The notes under the pieces were generated by a model. It saw only the letters and a program-made list of their open reading frames with translations, had not been told where the DNA came from and searched no databases. A stretch of 33,129 bases of DNA from a virus: positions 1 to 33,129 of the IMG/VR virus record IMGVR_UViG_3300006071_000050; one strand, written 5' to 3'. Made by a program: the position numbers and the translations under genes. Shown here one piece after another: positions 11,100-17,027 of this stretch. Every line of letters begins with the position of its first letter. Positions within the stretch are counted from its first letter, which is position 1.

Positions 11100-11199
11100 A
11101 AAACAACTTAGATGAACACAGTAGGTAGTGCTTTCTTAGATATCATAATGTTAGCAACCAACTCCCGCATTGCGGGTCTGTGTTCTTCTAAGTTGTTTT
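11100..11199 (+). ncRNA. Covarying hairpin element, copy 2
   Basis: Arms 11100-11121 and 11178-11199 pair over 22 positions with the same single U-U mismatch as copies 1 and 3. GATGAACACA/TGTGTTCTTC is conserved while the outer pairs differ. The apical region includes CCCGC/GCGGG. tRNA-Lys(CTT) begins 90 nt later. Confidence 0.6.
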
Positions 11200-11288
11200 A
11201 TCAATAAGCAGTACCGTCTGCTGAACCAATGCCTGAAGGAGATTAAGTTCTCCCCGTAGTCGTTGAAAACAAAACGGACAGTTTATAT

Positions 11289-11374
11289 GGACGTATTGGA
11301 CAATTGGTTGGTCCAGCAGACTCTTAATCTGCCGCAGAAATGCCTTGTGAGTTCGAGCCTCACTACGTCCTCCA
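11289..11374 (+). tRNA. tRNA(CTT), Lys-type anticodon with extended variable arm
   Basis: Acceptor GGACGTA/TACGTCC, D stem GGAC/GTCC, anticodon stem GCAGA/TCTGC with loop CTCTTAA (CTT), T arm GTGAG/CTCAC, discriminator U and CCA encoded. The variable region is 14 nt with a GCA/TGC stem. Both the long arm and U73 are atypical for Lys. Confidence 0.82.
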
Positions 11375-11523
11375 ATTCATGCTATAACAGATGCATATGC
11401 TATAGCGAGAGAGTACACCTGACGCTGCAGGGTTGCCGGCGTGTATGATAATAAAAAGGTGGGGCAAGAGTCCTCAGGTTTACCCAGTGATTTTATGGCA
11501 AATTATTGATAGTGGAGAATGTT
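11375..11523 (+). other. Intergenic stretch before the PTH2 gene
   Basis: It contains the near repeat TGCTATAACAG/TGCTATAGCG and a short ACGC/GCGT hairpin around a CTGCAG. No promoter box of either class and no further gene is recognised. Confidence 0.25.
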
Positions 11524-11901
11524 ATGAAATACAAAATGTACGCTATCTTTGCCAAAGAGAGCGTTGCAAAGATGAAAGGTATTCGAGGTAAGATGTGTAC
11601 TCAAGCAGGCCATGCTTATCTACATGCTTATTGGGATTCTTTGAATCCTGAGAAGTGCTTTATTGATCAAGTACGAGCATACATGAATAGCGACCGTGCT
11701 TACAAGATTACTCTTATCGTAGATACTGTTGATGAGCTTAAGGCTCTCCAGGAAAAGTATAAGGATGTCTGCGGTACGAGTCTTGTAACTGACGCTGGAT
11801 TCACTGTGTTCAATGAACCAACTACGACTTGTCTTGGTCTTGGTCCTATCAGTGAAGACAACATCGGTGACGATTTGAAAGCGTTGAAGACTTTTACATA
11901 A
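11524..11901 (+). CDS. pth2: Peptidyl-tRNA hydrolase, PTH2 family
   Basis: 126-aa protein matching the archaeal/eukaryotic-type Pth2 fold, which releases peptides from peptidyl-tRNA. The order of motifs fits: MKYKMYAIFAKES (first strand), GIRGKMCTQAGHAYLHAY (the GKxxxQxxHA motif), YKITLIVDTVDELKAL, then TSLVTDAGFTVF (DAGxT) and CLGLGP (the GxGP loop). Length is typical. ATG 11524 is chosen because GGAG lies 5 nt upstream; a TTG at 11506 has none. It lies between tRNA-Lys(CTT) and tRNA-Met, ending 3 nt before the latter. Together with the tRNAs it may keep the tRNA pool usable when ribosomes stall during infection, which is inference. Confidence 0.85.
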   Translation: MKYKMYAIFAKESVAKMKGIRGKMCTQAGHAYLHAYWDSLNPEKCFIDQVRAYMNSDRAYKITLIVDTVDELKALQEKYKDVCGTSLVTDAGFTVFNEPTTTCLGLGPISEDNIGDDLKALKTFT

Positions 11902-11904
11902 TAT

Positions 11905-11981
11905 GGCAGTATAGCTCAGTTGGTCAGAGCGTCCGGCTCATATCCGGAAGGTCGCAGGTTCGGATCCTGCTACTGCTACCA
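11905..11981 (+). tRNA. tRNA-Met(CAT), elongator-type
   Basis: Acceptor GGCAGTA/TACTGCT, anticodon stem TCCGG/CCGGA with loop CTCATAT, T arm GCAGG/CCTGC, CCA encoded. It is the second elongator-type CAT tRNA; one of the two could be an Ile tRNA for AUA codons. Confidence 0.93.
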
Positions 11982-11998
11982 AAGTTTACCCAAAATGA

Positions 11999-12027
11999 TT
12001 GATTATCATATTGGTTTATAGTATAAG
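11999..12027 (+). promoter_or_regulatory. Sigma70-type promoter (weaker)
   Basis: TTGATT (11999-12004), 17-bp spacer, TATAAG (12022-12027). TTTACCCAAAA lies just upstream, similar to the CCCA box found in the spacers of later promoters. Confidence 0.6.
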
Positions 12028-12051
12028 CAATGAAACACAAAGGGAAGAAGA

Positions 12052-12612
12052 ATGCAAGTTTCACTACGTAAGGCAAATGCAATCCAGATCGCAATCAACG
12101 AAGCTCTTAAGGGCCTTGAATTCAAGGCTGATGTCAGCATCAATGAATTCCAGAAGCCAGAAGAAGTGATCGCTGCTGCGTCAACGACCTTCTTTGATAA
12201 CATCAACCGTCGTAATGCACTGCTCCGTAGTCTCTATGAGATCCGCAAAGCAACTGCATCTGCTAACGCAACTAACGACATTGATGGTCGTCTCGCTGAT
12301 CTTGCTTTTCTAGAGAAGGAAGTAACTTTCTTCACTGCTTATAGCAAGGCTAAGGAACGTTTGGACGGTGAAGTCATTCGTGGCAAGCTCGTGAAGATTG
12401 CCAACCGCACGGAAGATAGCTACTATGCTAAGGCAGAAGTAGAAACTTCTATCTTTACCCAGAATGACATCAAGACCCTTAATCGTCTTGCTGTCAAGGC
12501 AAAGAAGGAAAAGCAGAAGTTGCAGGATGAGTTGCTTGAACTTAATGTTCGCACGACCATTGAACTGTCCGACGAGACAGTTGCAACACTGACTAACGAG
12601 GATATCCTCTAA
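12052..12612 (+). CDS. Hypothetical coiled-coil protein (186 aa)
   Basis: Highly charged, helical product with likely coiled-coil segments at about residues 8-24, 60-115 and 143-165 (LNRLAVKAKKEKQKLQDELLELN), and no Cys or membrane segment. AGGGAAG precedes ATG 12052 and a promoter lies at 11999. It is the last protein gene before the long non-coding RNA region. I do not recognise a named family; a structural or nucleic-acid-associated role is possible. Confidence 0.8.
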   Translation: MQVSLRKANAIQIAINEALKGLEFKADVSINEFQKPEEVIAAASTTFFDNINRRNALLRSLYEIRKATASANATNDIDGRLADLAFLEKEVTFFTAYSKAKERLDGEVIRGKLVKIANRTEDSYYAKAEVETSIFTQNDIKTLNRLAVKAKKEKQKLQDELLELNVRTTIELSDETVATLTNEDIL

Positions 12613-12618
12613 CAGTTT

Positions 12619-12868
12619 GGTAGCATCTTCGGATGTTACCGGGGAGAGAAAGAGAGATTAGAGTAGACACCCTGGTATCGGATGATACTTTACAGCACGG
12701 CGCTCGAAACGCTTATAATAGCATGAACCAGGCTTTATTCAACTTTGTGAATTGCTTGCTTGGACATACGCTATTTTGCAGTTTGTTTAGTGTTCAGTGT
12801 GTATAGATTTTACCCTTTGGGTTGGTCGCTGCATATTGCTTTGTCTATCACTTACTCTTTCTCTTCCA
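12619..12868 (+). ncRNA. Structured RNA domain upstream of the giant RNA
   Basis: It begins with a UUCG-capped 9-bp hairpin (12619-12640). A purine-rich strand AGAGAAAGAG (about 12645-12654) pairs with CTCTTTCTCT near 12855-12865, closing about 230 nt. Inside are CCTGGT/ACCAGG, GTATC/GATAC, GCG/CGC and ACCC/GGGT hairpins. No reading frame with a ribosome site fits. It may be a separate RNA or the 3' leader of the transcript from 11999. Confidence 0.5.
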
Positions 12869-12898
12869 AACTTTTTTCGTAAATAGGCAAAAAAGTTC

Positions 12899-12927
12899 TT
12901 GACAACGGTTACGAACTTTGATATAAT
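12899..12927 (+). promoter_or_regulatory. Perfect consensus sigma70 promoter
   Basis: TTGACA (12899-12904), 17-bp spacer, TATAAT (12922-12927): the only promoter in the window with both hexamers perfect. It points into about 900 nt without a protein gene, implying strong synthesis of a non-coding RNA. Confidence 0.85.
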
Positions 12928-12933
12928 GAGTTT

Positions 12934-13818
12934 ATCAAGACAAGAGATTGTCTTAGCTCTTTGAAAATTGAATATAAGAATTGGGGGCATAGCCTCATTA
13001 GGGTAAGCACAGTAATGTGCCTAAAGCAAGGTTTCCTATAAACTTGCGCTCGTAAGAGTCCATCTATGCAAGCCTGAACTAGCCGAAAGGCCCGTCCGTA
13101 GAAAGGCGGTAGGTAGTAAGTCAGGTATAGCGTCCCGAAGGGGATAGTCTACAGAGCCAAATCGGTGAGTAGATAAGAGGGTTGGCGCTCTCACGATGTA
13201 CAGCCAAACTGACGAATATCGAAGGTTAACAGGTAGTTATTGAGTCTGACCTCGCAAGGAAAGGCAAGATAGCAATACAAACGAAGAAGGAGGACACTTG
13301 CTCCGGATCCGTGAAGTATGGTTGAGTAGCCCGCAAGGCAAAAGACATGAGGTGTGTTGTATTCTGTATCTAACAAGGTATGGAGCAACTGGAGCAGCAC
13401 ATCTTGGTAGGTTCGCAAATAACTCAGCGGTAGAGTAATCCACTTCTAATGGATCGGCTTAGGTTCAAATCCTAATTTGATAAACAAAAGCGAAAGACTG
13501 CTCCGGTACTATGTGAAAGGTGCTTAATACCTCACTCGCAAGGGAATGAGGTTCAGGGAAGCCCGCAAGGCCGAACTGATTGATCGGAAAGAAAGCGTAA
13601 CGGTTTAGCGACTGTGAATAGCCCGCAAGGCTAACGAAAGATAGATGGTCGAATAGCATAGTGCGACGAGTCAAACGCCAGACTCTCAAAAAGGCAGCAT
13701 TGAGTGATACTAGATGACTGTAACAAGCTCTAGTGGATAACGGTAGAACGGTCCTCGCAAGGGATTCGGTAATGACCAAAGTCACTCGTCTAAAGCTGTA
13801 ATCTCAGGCTGTACAAAA
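12934..13818 (+). ncRNA. Giant ornate non-coding RNA (GOLLD/ROOL-like candidate)
   Basis: About 885 nt without a credible coding frame, behind a perfect promoter. It has six CGCAAGG hairpin caps (13253, 13332, 13537, 13564, 13624, 13756) and other tetraloop hairpins (GCC-GAAA-GGC; CCC-GAAG-GGG). Long-range helices include TGTACAGCC/GGCTGTACA (13197-13205/13807-13815), then GACGA/TCGTC (13211-13215/13786-13790); TTGCTCC/GGAGCAA (13298-13304/13382-13388); and GGAGCAG/CTGCTCC (13391-13397/13498-13504), which encloses a tRNA-like domain. Local stems include CCTGA/TCAGG and GCAAG/CTTGC. Giant ornate RNAs of the GOLLD and ROOL classes are known from phages near tRNA genes and can form RNA-only multimers; class membership was not tested here. 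The 3' end near 13818 is set by the last helix and the following late promoter. Confidence 0.7.
13413..13482 (+). ncRNA. tRNA-Arg(TCT)-like domain inside the giant RNA
   Basis: D stem ACTC/GAGT, anticodon stem ATCCA/TGGAT with loop CTTCTAA and T arm TTAGG/CCTAA with loop TTCAAAT are all perfect. The acceptor has only CAAA/TTTG plus one outer pair, and AACA replaces CCA. It is enclosed by the GGAGCAG/CTGCTCC helix. It seems kept for shape rather than charging, although a released, end-repaired tRNA is conceivable. Confidence 0.65.
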
Positions 13819-13826
13819 GATAAATA
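13819..13826 (+). promoter_or_regulatory. Late promoter GATAAATA
   Basis: The box lies at the end of the giant RNA, with a predicted start near 13832 at the left arm of covarying hairpin copy 3. It would give late transcription of the fMet and Gly tRNAs. Confidence 0.6.
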
Positions 13827-13830
13827 ATAT

Positions 13831-13895
13831 TAGACTATTTTGATGAACACATATGCACCTCCCAAAATTGTTTGTGTGTTCTTCAAAATAGTTTA
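13831..13895 (+). ncRNA. Covarying hairpin element, copy 3
   Basis: Arms 13831-13851 and 13875-13895 pair over 21 positions with the same U-U mismatch and the same G-U pair as copy 1, although several outer pairs are exchanged. The apical loop is short and lacks the GC hairpin of the other copies. It ends 4 nt before tRNA-fMet. Confidence 0.6.
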
Positions 13896-13899
13896 GTGT

Positions 13900-13978
13900 C
13901 GTGGGGTAGAGGAGTCTGGTCGTCCTCGCTGGTCTCATAAGCCGGAAATCGTCGGTTCAAATCCGACCCCCGCAACCA
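13900..13978 (+). tRNA. Initiator tRNA-fMet(CAT)
   Basis: CGTGGGG/CCCCGCA leaves the C1-A72 mismatch that marks bacterial initiator tRNA, and the T arm GTCGG/CCGAC with the ACCA end closely follows the E. coli sequence. D stem GAGG/CCTC; anticodon loop CTCATAA. The usual three G-C pairs of the anticodon stem are only partly kept (G-C, G-C, then U-G). Confidence 0.9.
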
Positions 13979-13979
13979 A

Positions 13980-14053
13980 GCGGTATTAGCACAATGGTAG
14001 TGCAGCAGCCTTCCAAGCTGAGTACGCGGGTTCGATTCCCGCATACCGCTCCA
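13980..14053 (+). tRNA. tRNA-Gly(TCC)
   Basis: Acceptor GCGGTAT/ATACCGC, D stem GCAC/GTGC, anticodon loop CTTCCAA, T arm GCGGG/CCCGC, discriminator U and CCA encoded. Only one base separates it from tRNA-fMet. Confidence 0.95.
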
Positions 14054-14064
14054 AAGTTTAGATA

Positions 14065-14125
14065 ACTTGCATACTTGAGAAATCAAGCGAACAAATAGGC
14101 TAACGAATATGGGCGCTATGCAAGT
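14065..14125 (+). ncRNA. Hairpin element between Gly tRNAs
   Basis: ACTTGCATA (14065-14073) pairs perfectly with TATGCAAGT (14117-14125), with CTTG/CAAG inside. The remaining 86 nt up to tRNA-Gly(GCC) contain only a short GTGT/ACAC stem. Confidence 0.4.
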
Positions 14126-14211
14126 CATACACTACGAACTGCTGTCAAAGACGATAAATGCCCGACCCAGGCTATTGCAGGACTAGTGTTTCTAAAAGTT
14201 AATACACTCTT

Positions 14212-14286
14212 GCGGGTGTAGCTCAGTGGTAGAGCCCTTCGTTGCCAACGAAGCTGTCGGCGGTTCGAATCCGCTCACCCGCTCCA
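14212..14286 (+). tRNA. tRNA-Gly(GCC)
   Basis: Acceptor GCGGGTG/CACCCGC, D stem GCTC/GAGC, anticodon stem CTTCG/CGAAG with loop TTGCCAA, T arm GGCGG/CCGCT, CCA encoded. It is the last tRNA in the window. Confidence 0.96.
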
Positions 14287-14315
14287 AACTTATCACTTAA
14301 ATAGCAGTTTTATTA

Positions 14316-14350
14316 GGTAGAGTATAAATACTCTTATGCGAAACTCTACC
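14316..14350 (+). promoter_or_regulatory. Late promoter in nested repeats at a leaderless start
   Basis: TATAAATA (14323-14330) ends 6 nt before the ATG at 14336. GGTAGAGT (14316-14323) pairs with ACTCTACC (14343-14350) inside the gene, and GAGTAT/ATACTC forms a smaller palindrome. Read-through RNA would lock the start codon in a hairpin; late RNA would begin on the ATG. Confidence 0.65.
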
Positions 14351-14731
14351 AAAACATATCTGTGCAAAAACTGCGGATCCGAATCTAAGTGGTCTCACCA
14401 AAAAACCAATGTTTTCTGTAGCAACAAGTGCTGCGGAGAATATAAATTGAAAGAAACTAAACAGCGTTTCTTGTTAGGACAGGTTGCAGAAAGACCTATT
14501 CTACGGCGATTGCTCACTGAAACAGTAGGATATTCGTGTAGTGAATGTAGCATAAGCGAATACAACAATCTCCCTATCACATTACAAGTAGATCATATTG
14601 ACGGCAATGCTTCAAACAATATGCCCGATAATTTGCGATTGATTTGTCCTAACTGCCATAGTCAATCTCCTACTTTTGGAGGAAGAAATAAGGGCAATGG
14701 TAGAGCAGCAAGAGGGCTTCCACTAAGATAA
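14336..14731 (+). CDS. Small HNH endonuclease (131 aa)
   Basis: Compact HNH protein: an N-terminal Cys module (CKNC...FCSNKC) and a core CSECSISEYNNLPITLQVDHIDGN...NNMPDNLRLICPNCHSQSPTF containing the His-Asn-His set. The core is close to that of the 1258 and 6262 products (LxxDHIDGN, LLCPNCH, SPT) but the Cys-rich 40-residue N-terminus differs. No Shine-Dalgarno precedes ATG 14336; the late box geometry implies a leaderless late mRNA. It closes the tRNA island, 49 nt after tRNA-Gly(GCC). Confidence 0.88.
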   Translation: MRNSTKTYLCKNCGSESKWSHQKTNVFCSNKCCGEYKLKETKQRFLLGQVAERPILRRLLTETVGYSCSECSISEYNNLPITLQVDHIDGNASNNMPDNLRLICPNCHSQSPTFGGRNKGNGRAARGLPLR

Positions 14732-14733
14732 CA

Positions 14734-14750
14734 GCATAAATACATTATGC
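14734..14750 (+). promoter_or_regulatory. Late promoter CATAAATA at a leaderless start
   Basis: The box 14735-14742 ends 5 nt before ATG 14747. GCATAA (14734-14739) pairs with TTATGC (14745-14750), which contains the ATG. Confidence 0.6.
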
Positions 14751-15259
14751 AAATAATTTCATACCAAGGTATATACGATGGGCAGAACTTTGAATCTGCT
14801 AACACACCTAACCAGTTGGGTCAAGCATTCAACAATGGTTATTCCGTCGTGGCTGATGTATGGAGAATAGATGATGTTCTCTGCATTGGTACTGAAAACA
14901 ATCCAATACAAGTCACTGACAAGTACCTTCAAGGCAATCGTTTTTGGTTGAACTGTCGCAATGATGATGCTTATGCTTATCTATTAGCACAGCCAAGAAA
15001 ACTATATCCTCATGTTTTTCAGTTTTCAAATGACACAGAATCAACACCTGCTGATGTAACAGGTGGTCAGCAAATGGTACCGGGCAATGTACCTATCGAC
15101 AACGCTACAAGCATTGTATTTCTTCCTGAGATTGTAGATCGTGGATTGTTGAGTACTGCTAAGCTACGCTGTTATGGTGCTGTTAGTGTTTACTGCACCT
15201 TCATTCGTAGAATGCGTACAGAAGGTCAGTGGTACGGTGACGTAAACATACCATTCTAA
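14747..15259 (+). CDS. Hypothetical protein, possible degenerate phosphodiesterase-like fold (170 aa)
   Basis: The run VVADVWRIDDVLCIGTENNPIQV...FLNCRNDDAYAYLL...HVFQFSND, then SIVFLPEIVDRG, recalls in layout the glycerophosphodiesterase/PI-PLC-like phage proteins that carry a GHDxP motif and an MPE near the end. Here the catalytic-type His-Asp is replaced by GTEN, so activity is doubtful and the resemblance may be only of fold. No signal peptide or membrane segment. There is no Shine-Dalgarno; a late box lies 5 nt before ATG 14747. Family assignment is weak. Confidence 0.75.
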   Translation: MQIISYQGIYDGQNFESANTPNQLGQAFNNGYSVVADVWRIDDVLCIGTENNPIQVTDKYLQGNRFWLNCRNDDAYAYLLAQPRKLYPHVFQFSNDTESTPADVTGGQQMVPGNVPIDNATSIVFLPEIVDRGLLSTAKLRCYGAVSVYCTFIRRMRTEGQWYGDVNIPF

Positions 15260-15272
15260 TTCATAACTATCT

Positions 15273-15295
15273 AGCACATTGGTGCTTTATCTTTT
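15273..15295 (+). terminator. Weak terminator-like hairpin
   Basis: AGCAC/GTGCT (15273-15277/15282-15286) is followed by TTTATCTTTT. It lies just after the 14747 gene. Confidence 0.4.
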
Positions 15296-15376
15296 CTCGC
15301 CGGCTCAGCTAATGCTTAGAGCGAAATGGTACCGAGACCCTTCCCCACAAACTTTTTAAAAACAAATTGAATAATA

Positions 15377-15416
15377 GCATTTAGTGCTTGACACTATGCC
15401 CAAAACATTGTATAAC
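15377..15416 (+). promoter_or_regulatory. Sigma70-type promoter with CCCA spacer box and inverted repeat
   Basis: TTGACA (15388-15393), 17-bp spacer containing TGCCCAAAAC, TATAAC (15411-15416). GCAT and AGTG (15377-15386) pair with CACT and ATGC (15392-15399) across the -35, a possible operator. Confidence 0.7.
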
Positions 15417-15437
15417 AGTTATAGAAAGGAATTAAAC

Positions 15438-16019
15438 ATGCCATCAGTTTTTCTGACCAGCGACACTCACTTTGGTCATAAGGGCATCTGCCAGTTCACG
15501 AACTACGATGGCTCGCCTGTGCGTCCATGGGACGATGTGAATGAAATGGACGAAGAAATGATCAAACGGTGGAACGAAACCGTTGGTCCCAAAGATAAAG
15601 TCTATCACCTGGGCGATGTTGTCATCAATCGCAAGAGCCTGCAGATCCTGGATCGTCTGAATGGTGATAAGGTTCTGATCAAAGGCAATCACGACATCTT
15701 TAAGCTGTCTGACTACACGAAGTACTTTCGTGACATTCGTGCTTATCATGTTATGAATGGTTGTATCCTGAGTCATATTCCTGTGCATAAGGACAGCATC
15801 GCTCGTTTCGGTGCTAACATTCATGGTCACACTCATGGTAATCGTGTTATGAAACAAGAAATCAATGGTATTGGTCCTCTCGTGATTGATCCAGATTACT
15901 TCTGCGTTTGCGTTGAGCAGACTGACTACCGTCCGATTCTGTTTGAAGAAGTATTGCAGAAGATCAAGGATCAGGGTGGAACTGTCGGTTTCAGAAATGG
16001 TAACGGACCTATAATGTGA
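15438..16019 (+). CDS. Metallophosphoesterase (calcineurin-like)
   Basis: 193-aa member of the calcineurin-like phosphoesterase superfamily, with all metal-binding blocks in order: SDTHFGH (Asp9, His11), YHLGDVV, KGNHDIF, LSHIPVH and NIHGHTHGN. These bind two metal ions and hydrolyse phosphomono- or diesters; the substrate is unknown. Length is typical of the short phage/bacterial type. ATG 15438 is chosen for AAAGGA upstream; an in-frame TTG at 15384 lies inside the promoter. Its stop lies in an inverted repeat shared with the next promoter. Confidence 0.9.
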   Translation: MPSVFLTSDTHFGHKGICQFTNYDGSPVRPWDDVNEMDEEMIKRWNETVGPKDKVYHLGDVVINRKSLQILDRLNGDKVLIKGNHDIFKLSDYTKYFRDIRAYHVMNGCILSHIPVHKDSIARFGANIHGHTHGNRVMKQEINGIGPLVIDPDYFCVCVEQTDYRPILFEEVLQKIKDQGGTVGFRNGNGPIM

Positions 16020-16052
16020 GGGGTTGACACTCCTCACATTATATGTTATAGT
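16010..16052 (+). promoter_or_regulatory. Sigma70-type promoter overlapped by a 12-bp inverted repeat
   Basis: TTGACA (16024-16029), 17-bp spacer, TATAGT (16047-16052). TATAATGTGAGG (16010-16021, holding the previous stop codon) is complementary to 16032-16043 in the spacer. It could be an operator or stop upstream transcripts. Confidence 0.7.
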
Positions 16053-16109
16053 GAGACTACAATAATGTTTGAAGATGAATGGTGTTCATTTGAACCAAGG
16101 GAGTTAAAA

Positions 16110-16418
16110 ATGCCGTATTACAACGATAGATACCGAACTCGCGGTGACGATGTTGCTACTGCATTGCTTGAAGCATATGCTGATGGTGTTGAGTTTGCGG
16201 AACTTATTCGTAAGAACGCAACTGTTCGCCAGTACTGGTACACTGTGCAGAGTGAACGTGCAGATAAGCTCAAGAAGGCTGAGCAGGAAAAGATTCGTAG
16301 GCAGAAGGCTGCCGAAAAGAAGAAGCTGGAAGATGCCGCTCGTGCAGAAGTTGTTGCGAAGTTGACTCCAGAAGAACTTGCTGCGTTTGGTCTTAACAAG
16401 AAAGGATATCACCGATGA
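16110..16418 (+). CDS. Hypothetical charged helical protein (102 aa)
   Basis: ATG 16110 is preferred because AAGGGAG lies 6 nt upstream; an in-frame ATG at 16065 is only a few bases after the predicted transcription start and lacks a ribosome site. The second half is a long Lys/Glu/Ala-rich helix (ERADKLKKAEQEKIRRQKAA..., then LEDAARAEVVAKLTPEELAAFGL), probably a coiled coil. Its stop overlaps the next start (ATGA), so the two are translationally coupled. Confidence 0.75.
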   Translation: MPYYNDRYRTRGDDVATALLEAYADGVEFAELIRKNATVRQYWYTVQSERADKLKKAEQEKIRRQKAAEKKKLEDAARAEVVAKLTPEELAAFGLNKKGYHR

Positions 16419-16747
16419 GCGAAGATACTGAACTCCAGATCGCACCCGAAGTTTACGAAGAAATCCTTCGTAACACTGAAAAGAAGAACTATATCAATCA
16501 AAACGAGCGTATCCTTCGCAAGACGATGGTTCAGCTTGTTAAGAGCGGTCATGCTACTTTCTTGTTCTTGCGTGATGATGAAAGCCGTGCATGGTGGGGC
16601 AAGGTCGTTAAGGCTGCTACTGAAACGGTAAACAAGCGTAAGGAAGCGTGGGACAAGTATCATATTAAGCTGAATGCTTGGAACCGACTGTCCGAAGCTG
16701 ATCGCAAGACGTTGAAGCTAACTATGCCTAAAGAGCCTAAGATTTAA
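16415..16747 (+). CDS. Hypothetical protein (110 aa)
   Basis: Overlaps the previous gene by 4 nt. The product is mostly helical and basic, with a conserved-looking stretch FLFLRDDESRAWWGKVVKAATETVNKRKEAW. No membrane segment or known motif. It is part of the small-gene operon starting at 16024. Confidence 0.75.
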   Translation: MSEDTELQIAPEVYEEILRNTEKKNYINQNERILRKTMVQLVKSGHATFLFLRDDESRAWWGKVVKAATETVNKRKEAWDKYHIKLNAWNRLSEADRKTLKLTMPKEPKI

Positions 16748-16749
16748 CT

Positions 16750-16995
16750 ATGGAACATAGAGATTATCTTGGCCGTGATATTGAAGTTGGGGATAGCGTT
16801 ATTTTCGTTATCCCCAACGGACGAGAACTGCAACTTGGTAGAGTCACTAAATTGACTAACAAGAACGTTAGAGTTGCATTTCGGCATGATCGGGGCTGGC
16901 AGAAGGATCGTGAAGACACTACTATTCGTCCCCCTAAAGATGTTGTGAAGGTCGATGGACCTTATCTAACTATGTTTCTGCTCAAGCGAGACTAA
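16750..16995 (+). CDS. Small beta-rich protein (81 aa)
   Basis: Starts 3 nt after the previous stop. The pattern DYLGRDIEVGDSVIFVIPNGRELQLGRVTKLTNKNVRVAF is that of a small five-strand barrel such as an SH3/KOW-like fold (GD.V.F ... GRV...V.V). It may bind nucleic acid, which is inference. Same operon as its neighbours. Confidence 0.75.
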   Translation: MEHRDYLGRDIEVGDSVIFVIPNGRELQLGRVTKLTNKNVRVAFRHDRGWQKDREDTTIRPPKDVVKVDGPYLTMFLLKRD

Positions 16996-17027
16996 ATTAT
17001 CTCTTTAACGTAAGAAAGAAAAAAGAA

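Noticed and set aside
11263-11448. Forward frame across tRNA(CTT)
   Set aside because: It is simply the tRNA gene read as protein, with no ribosome site.
13253-13762. Six CGCAAGG repeats considered as a CRISPR-like array
   Set aside because: The spacing is irregular and each copy caps a different small stem, so they are RNA hairpin loops and not direct repeats with spacers.
13191-13785. Several reverse-strand reading frames in the non-coding region
   Set aside because: They lack ribosome sites, overlap each other in different frames and run across the hairpins and the tRNA-like domain; their composition is not protein-like.
16065-16109. Earlier ATG for the 16110 gene
   Set aside because: It is only a few bases after the predicted transcription start and has no ribosome site, whereas ATG 16110 has AAGGGAG upstream.
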